From Schoenoplectus triqueter (Eukaryota; Streptophyta; Magnoliopsida; Poales; Cyperaceae): DNA of 46,456 bases. Location: contig CAXKVV010000023.1 in the NCBI GenBank assembly GCA_964058805.1, positions 1 through 46,456 on the forward strand, in the 5' to 3' direction. A program made the translations under genes and the position numbers. Below are positions 35,670 through 45,559 of the stretch, piece after piece. Every line of letters starts with the position of its first letter. The stretch's first letter is position 1. Below the pieces are notes generated by a model. The model searched no databases and was not told the origin of the DNA. It worked only from the letters and a program-made list of their open reading frames with translations.

Positions 35670-36757
35670 ATGGTTGACCATATTGAAGCTTCCTCTGATG
35701 AATTTGATTGTGCAGATTTTGGTGATTTATATCATGATTGTGATTCATATAATGTCTTAGACACCTCGGATAATGAAGACATTGATCCCAACTTCAAATT
35801 CTTGGTATGTCTCTCAATTCCCCCTTGTTGTCTCCTTTCATACAATGGAAAGGTGATTTAATCTTCTTTTTTGTTTTTTTGACTTTTTGTTTAGTGTAAT
35901 TTAACCTTGGCATGGTATGGTGAAAACTCTAGAGCTTATTGTTTGATAATAGCCAGTATGGTACAGTATCTATATTGCAACAATATTCAAATAGTTAATA
36001 ATTCAATAGATAGTAAGTATAATTACGTTTTATCTGATTTTGATTGCTTGTTAAGTTCTCAGTATTGACCACCTACTACAATGCTGTGTGTTATGTCAGT
36101 ATTCTTTGTCTCAGTCACACTGTTGTTATCTGTATTGTTGAACCACGATTTCACACATATGTTTATTTGTTATAACTTCTAACAATGTCTTTTAACATCT
36201 AATTAGTAGTTTAAGTACTGTCTTTTGGTTTATTTATCAGTTATTAAGTACAATGATGGGTATAATTTTGTTGTTATGTACAGGATTTAATGTAGAAAAA
36301 ACATACATTACAAGAATGTAGGCAAGAAAAATTAAGGTCACTTTGGAGGATGTATTTTAGCAATAAGGTGCTCTGGTAATAATCTTCACAAATAAATTTC
36401 CATTTTTAGAATATCAGTACCGCCGACTTGCTACTAGTTTCTATATGAAGTTTGTACCCCCATTGTCCATAATGTTGAGCCGTTTACTTTTCTCTGGTAC
36501 AATGTACCAATTGGTATGGTACTCACTTGTCCAAAGATGGTTGACGTATTAGTTTGGAAATTATGTACCAATCAGTATTATGGTATGGCTTTTACCCAGT
36601 ACAAGGTCTGTTATCCTTGATAGTTTATTTATTTATTATTATTATTTTTTTTTGCATTTTGTATTGTTTTCAGATATATGTAGCTGATTCATTGGATAGA
36701 GATAGGATAGGGAATGCTAAACATGAATTCCAGGTTCAATTTGGCGTGTATGTATAG
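35670..36757 (+). CDS. Possible two-exon gene for a 72-residue acidic protein, unknown function
   Basis: An ATG at 35670, after a pyrimidine-rich leader, opens 45 codons rich in Asp and Glu (starting MVDHIEASSDEFDCADFGDL). They end at a good donor (TTG|GTATGT at 35804/35805). An in-phase exon after CTGTTTTCAG-like pyrimidines at 36674-36757 would add 27 residues (IYVADSLDRDRIGNAKHEFQ and a short tail) and a TAG stop. An alternative acceptor near 36283 would stop after three codons. Neither part is recognised, and the exon pairing is a guess from phase and splice signals. It could be a relic of a larger gene. Confidence 0.28.
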
Positions 36758-38590
36758 TTTCTTCTTCTGAGTGAAAGATGGTTTGTCAAAATCTGGAGCT
36801 CTGGAGAAGTATCAGAGAAAATATGTGTAGGCTATGAGTTTAAAGCTTCCTACATCATTTGTTTCTTTTTATTTTCTTTCTCATATCTGAACATATATTT
36901 TGGTCCATATGGAATGCTAGATTGACGTGGTGACGCTTCTTTTCTTTTTTGGTATTTCTTAATCAGCTCAGAAAAATGTGTATTAATTGGTGAGACTTTG
37001 TATTTGATATTTTGGAATGCATATATACAACAGTGTGGTGGGGCTATTTTTGCAAGAATTACGGTAAAAATTCAAATCCATTGCTAGAATTTGACACCAG
37101 TTACAGGTTTGCTTCGTCAAAACTAGGTGGGGGCCGTGGGGCTATAACTCTTACGAAACTAATTTGACGGAACGAAGTTTCTAAAATTCGGGAGAAATTA
37201 GTCTGTAAGATCAGGCTAGTAAACTGTACAAAGTCCATGGACAAAGTATACAGCAGGTTGTTAAACAAAGATTTAGCAATACGCCTGCACTTGGATCGAA
37301 TTTGAAACTGAGTCTGAATTTGAAATTGGGACCGAATTTAAAATTTGGGTCTACCTATTTTTTAAAAAAAAATTAATGTTTTTAAAAAAATATATTTTGA
37401 ATTTTTTTCTAATATATATTATATAGGATGCGAGTATATTGTTATATATTTAATAATCAATTAAAATTATGATAATTTCCTTTTTTTTGAATTTTTTTCT
37501 AATATATATTATATAGGATGCAAGTATATTGTTATATATTTAATAATCAATTAAAATTATGATAATTTCTTCTTAATAATTTTTCATAAATTGTATAATG
37601 GTTAATTAGTGCATTTATATTTTTTTTTCTTAGAGTGAAGTACCGTTAATAAATTAAGTTAGGGAGTTGGCTAATAAAAAAATAATTTATTAATATAATT
37701 TTTAAATTTAAACATATAGTTGAAGAATATGTAAATATAAATATATTTGTCGATCAAATATAAATAAGTATTTAATAAATAATAAAATTGTACCAATAAA
37801 TATATTTTTATATTTTTTAAAAAATACATAATTACAATGATGATTTAAAAAAAAAATCGATCAAGAGGACGACCACTATTTCTACTTCTTTCTACTCATT
37901 TTAATCTATAGTAGCAAGATTTTTGAATATTTTTGCGCATCTTTCTATCTTATGTCTGGTTTCGTTGAATTTTTCAAATAATATAGTATTTTTCATATTA
38001 TTAATGAAAATTATATATTTTGTTTTGTTATTAAAATATTACTATTTTTATTATATTATTTGTGTGATAAAAGTAAAAAAATATTTTTTAAGATATATTT
38101 ATATCATATTGAAATAATGAATTGCGTACAGAATAAAATACTAGTATTTATAATCTGTATTCATTTGTAATAATTTTTATGCGCAGCTGGGCCTTACGTA
38201 TTAATTTTCTGACAAATGTATATGTGACATAGACTATGTTGAAGTATTTGGAAAATAAAAAAATAATCAAAACTTAAAATTTTTGTAAAAAAAAAGCTGC
38301 ATCGAGTTTCAAATTCGGTCTCAGATAGCTGTAATCGAATTTAAAACTCAGGTCTGACTATGAGTACATATTTTCATTGAAATCATATTACTTACCTATT
38401 TATTTTATTTTATTTACCAAAAGAAAAATCTGGTTACTTTTTTTTGTCTTGAATCTACTTCCAAAATTGCGAAAACCAAAGAAATGTTATTTCCTAATTT
38501 TGTCTAATGCAGAATTAACGGAGAGAAGGACCCGTTTCTCAAAAAGAGCAACTGAAATTCAGCTGTCTTACTTTTAAATTAGATTGGATC
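36758..38590. other. AT-rich intergenic region
   Basis: No gene is seen. Two motif groups in inverted relation, GGATCGAATTTGAAACTGAG near 37292 and the reverse complement of CGAGTTTCAAATTCGGTCTC near 38304, may mark the ends of a degraded element of about 1.05 kb. The interior is very AT-rich and no target duplication is clear. Confidence 0.4.
37397..37572. repeat. Tandem duplication with 100-bp period
   Basis: The segment starting TTGAATTTTTTTCTAATATA at 37397 is repeated at 37497 with a period of exactly 100 bp. One difference is seen (GGATGCGAG versus GGATGCAAG), so the duplication is recent. Confidence 0.93.
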
Positions 38591-38596
38591 ATTTAA

Positions 38597-38812
38597 ATAT
38601 GATTATGATTATTTAGGTTATTATTATGATTATGATTATTATGGTTATGGTTATGGTTATGATTATGATTATTATATATGATCAATATTTATGTAAAATC
38701 TTATGATATTATACAAATGATAATAATCTTATGAAATTCTACTAATCTTGTGAAATAAATAATAATAATCAAAATAATCACTAATCATAATCATAATCAT
38801 ACTCATATATAA
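38597..38812. repeat. (ATTATG)n / (CATAAT)n inverted simple repeats
   Basis: Left arm: ATTATGATT and GGTTATGGTTATG hexamers, 38597-38682. Right arm: AATCATAATCATAATC, 38785-38812. The arms are complementary and can fold; the middle holds the unit that is repeated at 38967. Confidence 0.8.
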
Positions 38813-39081
38813 TTACTTGATTTTATAAATTTAATTATTTATAACATTGTATTTACATATCATTTAAAAATGTCATTACCACTTAGATACATAAGAACTT
38901 CTGAATTATAATTATATAAGATATTTCATTCTCTCATGTCAAAGTAACTATCTTTGTAATATTTCTGTAAAATCTCATGATATTAAACAAATGATAATAA
39001 TCTTATGAATTTCTAATAATCTTGTGAAACAAATAATAATAATAATCATAATAATCACAATAATCATACTAATCATAATAC
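38693..39081. repeat. Direct repeats of about 110 bp, 274 bp apart
   Basis: 38693-38812 (GTAAAATCTTATGATATTAT...) and 38967-39081 (GTAAAATCTCATGATATTAA...) share order and sequence up to a terminal AATCAT-type run. The second copy ends directly in the truncated GRAS coding sequence. Confidence 0.85.
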
Positions 39082-39260
39082 AAGATATCTTTTTCATCTA
39101 TATCTTCATCTAACAGTATCTTGTTTAAGTAGCTCAAGGTTGCAACCAGAGTAATATCAGGAGAACCATCTGAGACATGTTTGTTATTTGGATCAATTGT
39201 AGGGTTTATTTCCCACTTCTTTTCTTGAGGCAAAATTTGTTGGTGTAAATTTCCTGACAT
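39069..39260 (-). pseudogene. GRAS family (LISCL/SCL14-like) N-terminal fragment, truncated
   Basis: The 63-codon frame begins MSGNLHQQILPQ and contains SDGSPDITLVATLSYLNKIL followed by LDEDIDEKDILYYD. The pattern of Ser-Pro, a short helix and Leu-(x)-Asp/Glu-Glu-Asp matches the N-terminal part of LISCL-type GRAS proteins (SCL9/SCL14/SCL33), as I remember them. The frame ends in a TAG contributed by the AATCATAATAC repeat, and no GRAS body follows on the minus strand, so the remainder was lost. The 5' side looks like a normal leader. The identification rests on one short stretch and on the GRAS gene 6 kb upstream on the same strand. Confidence 0.6.
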
Positions 39261-39970
39261 CTATTTAATCCCAGAAAAAAAAGCAAGACCTACATATAAA
39301 GTAAGCTTCCATATAAGACAATGACAAGTTCAGTGACAAAATGGATCATAGTACACATATAACTTAATATGATAAAAGGCCTCATGCACAGCTAAAAAAT
39401 AAAACTGTGACTAATTACTATAATTAGCAAACTTCAATAGAAAAGTATTCATGTTGAAAAGGAAAAGTTGTTGTATCATATGTGACAAATTAAATATTGA
39501 AAAGTTGTAATGAAAATGATTGAATTTCAAATCTAATCAATAATCCAAAATTGCGGGTATGTCCACAGAACTTAGGCCTCAAGAAAGCTTCAACAATGAC
39601 AGATACCTTATTAGTTGGAAAACTATACCCCTTTTAATCAGGTGTCATATATTTCCCGATTACAAATAGAGAGTGGAAGAAATTTGCGGTTAAGACAGGG
39701 TCACCAATTATAATAACCAAAACCCAAACTGAAGTGCATAATTTGTAATATATATTTCTCAGGGCAAGTACAATAATTCAGAAACGGCCATTTTCTTTCA
39801 AGAAGAAAGACGAGTAAAGGGACTTTAAACAAGGCTCTTTGTCCTCTAAACAACGCTTTGTAAAGCCAGGAAAATCGAATCAAAAAGAGAAAGAAGCGCC
39901 ATACGGCCCATACCTCAAAGGAAGTCGAACTGATTTTTAGTTTCTTTGATCGGATTAAGGACGGAGGAAG

Positions 39971-40005
<35 letters not shown>
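39261..40005 (-). promoter_or_regulatory. Leader/promoter region of the truncated GRAS gene, with (GA)n tract
   Basis: On the minus strand a (GA)16 tract at 39974-40005 is followed by pyrimidine-rich leader sequence and then by the ATG at 39260. GRAS genes of this group often have an intron in the 5' untranslated region; splice sites were not fixed here. Part of this region (about 39640-39980) resembles 43255-43420. Confidence 0.4.
39974..40005. repeat. (CT)n microsatellite
   Basis: Sixteen CT dinucleotides, GA on the GRAS-sense strand. Such tracts are common in plant 5' leaders. Confidence 0.95.
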
Positions 40006-40008
<3 letters not shown>

Positions 40009-41277
40009 TTTCTCCTTTTTCTCGCGGTTCTCGGAAAGAAGACGGTTCCGGAAGTTTCTGTTAATATATTCCATTCGATAAAGTTAAGCGAGTCAACAAT
40101 GGCTCTCCATCAGTTTTAATTTATTTAATTTATCTTTTTGGTGGAACGTTGCTATCGGTTCTGACGGCCTCACACCTCCAGATAAATAGATGAACCTATT
40201 CACATGGCCGGAGCTGCCGAGGGGAGAACTGATGCTTATAGAGTGATAGAGTGCGGTTTTTTTTAACCGTCCGATCAACAATCAACCATCATTGTTTATT
40301 ATTTAATAATAATAAATTATCTATGCATCAACAATTGTGTTTACGCTTTCTTATGTTCAGATTAAATTATATTGTCTAAATTAACGTGCGAAGTTCTCCA
40401 ACGATTTTGGTCCACGCAAGAGGAGGAGACTGAGTGCTTCCCCAAGTATATAATGTTTTTATTAAATTTTTAGTTTTTCAAATCATAAAGTTAGTGACGT
40501 ACAATCATATTGATTGGACTTTAAAATTTAATACAATTGATGTCAATAATTAGTATTCTATAATAAATTATTAGGATGTGTGATTTCTTATTGCATTTCA
40601 TTCCACCACATCAAATTTCATATATGTAGAGCATAAAATTTTCAATAAATATTGTAATTATAAAAATAAAAGTTAAAAATAATTTTCATATAGTATTATT
40701 TTGGGTAGAATAGATCGCTCCCTTGAATTAATTCTTTATTTTTAAAATCTAAATGGTCAAATTGAACTTTCAAAATAATTTTCATATAAATATCTAGTTG
40801 TAGACCAAAATTTATATTTTTTTTTACTATTTGTTAGATAGTTAGTAAATTACTTGATTTAATTATTATGAGTCATTTAAAAGAAATAATTTTTATATAA
40901 AAATAGTAAAAAATTAACTACTGTGTGAATTATTGTCGCGCGTTGCATTATTCAGGAGAGGGAAGTATTTGCACAAATTAAAATACGGGAACCATACTTG
41001 TTGTCACAAGCGAGAGGTTTGAGGAACAATCCGAACAATCATATTCTCTCTTGGGAAAATAAAATTTTCTTGTTCATTATTCCGGCCTTTCTTTGCTCCC
41101 AGGGTGCTCGTAGCTTTCCCAAAGCATGAATTAATAACAACAGGTACTGGAAACAACTTGACTAAAAAGGGATTTTCAATTTAACATTATAAATTAATAA
41201 CTATTTAAATATGCAGCTAAGATATTGTAAAGAATTGACAAAATGTTGTAATTGAAATATCAAATGAGCTTCATCAG
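40006..41277. other. AT-rich spacer
   Basis: No gene, RNA gene or bounded repeat could be supported here. Several short open frames lack coding features. Confidence 0.6.
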
Positions 41278-41653
41278 CAGGGGTGGATGTAGGATTTTGA
41301 TCAGGGGTCAGTAATCAGATTCAGTAGTTTATCGGGTTTAAACTCATTAACTAATCAGATATTAAATAAAAATATTAAAATAATATCTTTATATATTAAA
41401 AATAATAAAAAATAATCATAATGATAAAGAAAATTTTCGTAAAAAAGACTTCATATTTTAAAATTTTTACATAATTCTATCATTATTTATGATATTAAAT
41501 ATTTTTTTCTCAATAAAAAATAATCAGACAATCTAGGAGGGTCAGAAATTTAATCTAAGGGGATCAAATTAACAAAATTTTAGTCTAAAAGTACTATTTT
41601 TTCAAAATCCAGATGGGTCAACTGACCCCTGTTCTACTCTAAATCCGCCCCTA
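41278..41653. mobile_element. hAT-like MITE (376 bp)
   Basis: The ends are imperfect inverted repeats: CAGGGGTGGATGTAGGAT on the left and, as reverse complement of the right end, TAGGGGCGGATTTAGAGT. Both sides then carry AGGGGTCAG. Flanks TTCATCAG (41270-41277) and TTCTTCAG (41654-41661) form an 8-bp target duplication with one mismatch, the hAT hallmark. The interior is AT-rich and non-coding. Confidence 0.8.
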
Positions 41654-41844
41654 TTCTTCAGCTTCCACAAAATTTAGCTAAGATTCTTTTCTTTGTTATG
41701 GTAAATAACTCCGAGGTACCACCTCAATTGATAGGGACCCATTTCTAAGGTAATTTTCCGGATTGTACAACTCCAGCCAACCGGTGCTCTCTGCTTCCTC
41801 TTCTTTTTTTTTTTATCTCCTCTCTCTCCTTGGTGGGATTGATG

Positions 41845-42643
41845 TAGAGTATTGAAATGGACCGGACGGTCCGATCCGTCCCGGACCGGACCGTGACCGT
41901 GGACCAGACCGTGCCCTATCACGGTCCGGTCCAACGGTGGGTCGGTCCTCCCTTCACCCGAAAATGGACTGTGCCGACTCGTGGACCGGACCGGACCGGA
42001 CTGGACCGTGGACCGTGCGGGACCGTGGACCGGACCGGACCGTGTTTTCTTAATAATTTTATTTGATTTTAGTATTCTTCAACAAAGACTAAAAAATGAA
42101 AAATAAATAACCGCTGCAAATTTTCAATTATCAATTAGTGTTTTATGTGTAGTTTTAAATAAAATGAAAATAACAATAATTATTGGTGTAGTAAAAAATA
42201 TGTTCTAGATAACATTAAAATATAATAACTCACATCATTTTTAATTAAGCATGTTCATAAAAAAATTATTGTATTTCCAAAATTATGATTTTCTGAAATT
42301 TTATTTTTTTATAATTTTTATAATTTTTTAATTTTTTAATTTTTTAATTTTGTAGTACTATTAGATATTTAAACAATTAAAAATAATAATTTGAATTAGT
42401 TAAAAATTATTATTAAAAAATATGATAAATTATTATTTTTTTCAATTTATAAAAAAAAATTTGGACCGGACCGTGGACCGTCCCGTGGGGGTCCGGCCCT
42501 CGGGAGCCAACGGTAGGATGGGTTCGGATTTTTCGAATTTGGACCGCCTTGGACCGGACTATGCGGACCGTGCGAGACCGTGGACCGTGCGGGACCGTGG
42601 ACCGTCCGGGTTTAGATCGGACCGGACCGTCTTCAATACTCTA
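41845..42643. mobile_element. hAT-like non-autonomous element with GGACCG-rich subterminal arms (799 bp)
   Basis: Ends TAGAGTATTGAAATGGACCG and, as reverse complement of the right end, TAGAGTATTGAAGACGGTCC. A perfect 8-bp target duplication GATTGATG lies at 41837-41844 and 42644-42651. Both arms (about 41857-42047 and 42462-42636) are packed with GGACCG, ACGGTCC and GGACCGTG motifs in both directions. Repeated subterminal hexamers are typical transposase-binding arrangements in hAT elements. The core (42048-42460) is AT-rich and non-coding. There is no transposase, so it would need one in trans. Confidence 0.92.
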
Positions 42644-42732
42644 GATTGATGTACATCTCTCTTGGTGAGGTTGATGCACACCTAGCAATCTGGTGGCTGT
42701 TGTTTGTGTCTCTTGCGTGTCATCTTAAAGTG

Positions 42733-43035
42733 TGTTTGGATGGCGAAAGGATTAGTGTAAGAATAGCATTGTTTGAGTTAGTTGTTGAGAATAATATGAA
42801 ATTAGTGATATCTCGGAAAATGTAAGAAGAATATTATTTTTTACTATTTCGGATTAGTACAATATTGTTTGAATAATAACTTGAGAACAGTGAAAAAATA
42901 GTTAAAATAATTAATTATTTTTTAGTATTTTATTTAATAATAATATTTATTTAATACAACTCTATACTACTATAGAAAAAATCATTATTTTCACTATTTT
43001 TATGGACACTAATCCGCTACCCAACGTTTCTATGA
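42733..43035. mobile_element. Possible MITE
   Basis: The left part (TTTGGATGGCGAAAGGATTAGTGT) resembles the reverse complement of the right part (TTGGGTAGCGGATTAGTGT) around an AT-rich core. No target duplication could be assigned. Confidence 0.4.
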
Positions 43036-43136
43036 GTTAGCAGATTAGCATTGTTCTGTTGTATTCTTAATTTTATTTTTGTGTTTAAATGATTGCTAAA
43101 TCAAAAACAGTACTGTTATTTAGTACTGTTATTTTA

Positions 43137-43238
43137 AAAACAGTGCTATTAGAGGTTGTCTTCTAATCAAAAGGATTGGGCTTTTGGAAAACAGTGCTAT
43201 TAAAGGTTCTCTTCTAATCAAAAGGACTGGGCCTTTGG
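43137..43238. repeat. 51-bp tandem duplication
   Basis: Two copies of a segment beginning AAAACAGTGCTATTA and containing CTTCTAATCAAAAGGA, with period 51 bp and about five differences. Confidence 0.9.
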
Positions 43239-43254
43239 GCCGGTTCGTAAGTTT

Positions 43255-43420
43255 GGAAAACCCAATACCACTCAGGTGTCATATATTTCCCAATTAAAAT
43301 TTTGTACCTTCTTAATAGCGCCTAGTAGGGCAACGAGAATGGCATAAAAAATAGAACAAAGCTTTTTAGTTTCTTTTGATTAAATGGAGGGAGGAGGAGG
43401 GAGGTTAGTTCTTTCAGCAA
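43255..43420 (-). pseudogene. Relic of a second GRAS-type 5' leader region
   Basis: Shares AGGTGTCATATATTTCCC, a GCGCC segment, TTTTTAGTTTCTTTTGATTA and GGAGGGAGG, in the same order, with 39640-39980, but shorter because of internal deletion. It lies downstream of the GRAS gene at the right edge on the same strand. It looks like a decayed duplicate of the leader and carries no coding part. Confidence 0.45.
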
Positions 43421-45559
43421 TACATATATTATTTTGTATAGTATGCAATTTTTGACAAGCGACTAAATATTAAACTCGCGTACTTATCTTTAGTTCGTTG
43501 ATATTTGATTAGACGACAAAACAGAAATAAAATATAAAAACAAGTGTGAAATTATGTTATATTTAAGAAGTGATAATAAAATGTGATAAATATCACCACT
43601 AATTAATTAAAAATAAACATCTGTATTTTTATACACAAATTAAAATTTGGGACTATGGATATTTATGCAACTTTTCACTTCTTCTATTTTTTATGCAACA
43701 TTCATTCAAATTATTTAGAACGAGAGGATTTAAATAAAATAAAAAAAATATAATTTCTTCTAATAGTAATTGTTATTGTTACAAATTTTTTATGTTGTTT
43801 AATAAATTCTCTATATCAAAATTTTTTAGAACATCAAAATTTTATTTTTTAGTTATTTATAGATTATTTAAAAATATATAAATTAATAATAAAATAATAA
43901 ATATTTATATGTCAAAATTTGATACTTATCAGAGATGTGAACAAATAGTTGAAAAAATCTATAATTAAAGTTCTGGTATGCCAAGGGATTTTTGATATAA
44001 ATAATTTATTGATCAGAACTATATTTTTTAAAAATATTAAAAAAATACTGGCCCGTTTACAACAACGGATAGACGAAATTCATCCCATTAATTAATGAGA
44101 GAGTTTAATTTCTGACCGTCCACAAAATCATATTCAAGCTACATAATTCCGAGTAGGACATCTCAAGAGTAAAAAACAATATTACTATTTACTATTGATG
44201 GCAATGAAAATCAGCGGACATAATTGCATTAACGCAATTTTTTCCATCGAGAATTAATGCAATTTTTTTCCATCGAGAAATTGCATGGTAAAAATGATAT
44301 GAACCACCCCAGTGCAGCTTAGAATTAAATCAACTTGGCCTAAAAGTTAAAATACTTTTGAGTTGGCTCAAAAGTCAAAACCGTGAAGATCTCAAAAGAC
44401 AAAAATGAGAATAATCTTTTAGTCCCGACAACATGAGAATAAAATACTATATAACGTGGAGGACCGTGTGGTACACATGCAGTGTCCACGATAACTTTTA
44501 GATTCACAAAATTATTTGAGATTAATGAAACATAAATCTCGACAATGATCGGATGGTCATCAAATCGTGCTGCAAGATGTTATGCAGGAGACGATAGAAA
44601 TTTTGATGTGGAGTACATGTTCCATAAAATAGTCTCATAAATTCACATATGTTTGTGTTGTCCGTTATAGTATCCGGATCATTGTATTCATGTATTGTAT
44701 ATCTTCTGTCCATTTTATTCTAAATTAATTGCCAAGAGGATTTGAACTCATTTACAACAACCCTTAAATTTATGAGTCCTTTGAGATTGATAAAATACAA
44801 ATTTTAATCCGGATTAGACAGTCATCAAACCGCGCTGTATGGTGCTGCACGACAGATCATAAAATTAATGTCATATGAACCTTCATTTGTCAGTAAACCG
44901 CATTGCGTGGTGCTGCGCGGCAGACCATAAAAATTCTTGTCAAGTTGTCATATGAGCCTCCATCTGTCAGTTTCCCCAATGGACCATCGTAATCCACTTA
45001 AATGCTCCTTTGACTTCCAGTTGACGCCGGTCCCACATGTCACTCAACTTATTTAACGCTGTCATTTAATTTGACTTCGTCAACAAACGACCTTAACGCT
45101 TTATCATTGCTCAGATCAATCAATTCAAGCTCATACAAAAAACACAAATTCCAAATGTGTATTTCCAGAACGTTGTACATCAGCACCAATAATCATGCTC
45201 ACTCCATTTAAAATTTTATCTGAAATTATAGAACATAAAGTTCCTTCGCAACAGCAGGTCTGGTCTGGTTGAATATTAGTTGTTTAAAGTTCACAAACAT
45301 GACTGAAATGACATTTAAAATAACTGTGACCAATAACTCTTCAGAATACAAAGTTCTTAGATTTGATAATACATGCAAAATAAGTGAAAGAGGATCGATA
45401 CATATAGCCCCTCACATTCACTACTGCAAAAAAGCATGTTTCTACCAGTATGCCATTCGTAGTAATGACAATATGGCATTGATAAGATCAAGGTACAAAT
45501 ATTTCTGATGACACAACTTAAAATCTACAGAACTATTCCCATACTAAAATTATCAATTT
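43421..45559. other. AT-rich spacer and 3' flank of the GRAS gene
   Basis: No gene is seen. It includes a small local repeat at 44226-44280 (TTTTTTCCATCGAGAA twice), the repeats at 44827-44970, and the expected 3' untranslated region of the GRAS gene in the last few hundred bases. Confidence 0.6.
44827..44970. repeat. Tandem duplication of about 68-75 bp
   Basis: Two copies start AAACCGCGCTGTATGG and AAACCGCATTGCGTGG. Both continue TGCTGC, GACA/GGCAGA, CATAAAA, GTCATATGA and CCTTCAT/CCTCCAT, ending TTTGTCAG or TCTGTCAG. A third, weaker match is near 44557 (TCATCAAATCGTGCTGC). Confidence 0.8.

Noticed and set aside
41857..42649. Short plus-strand frames rich in Asp-Arg-Thr (MDRTVRSVPDRTV type)
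   Set aside because: They are translations of the GGACCG repeats of the hAT-like element.
44522..44713. Minus-strand 63-codon frame
   Set aside because: AT-rich spacer, no leader, splice or domain evidence.
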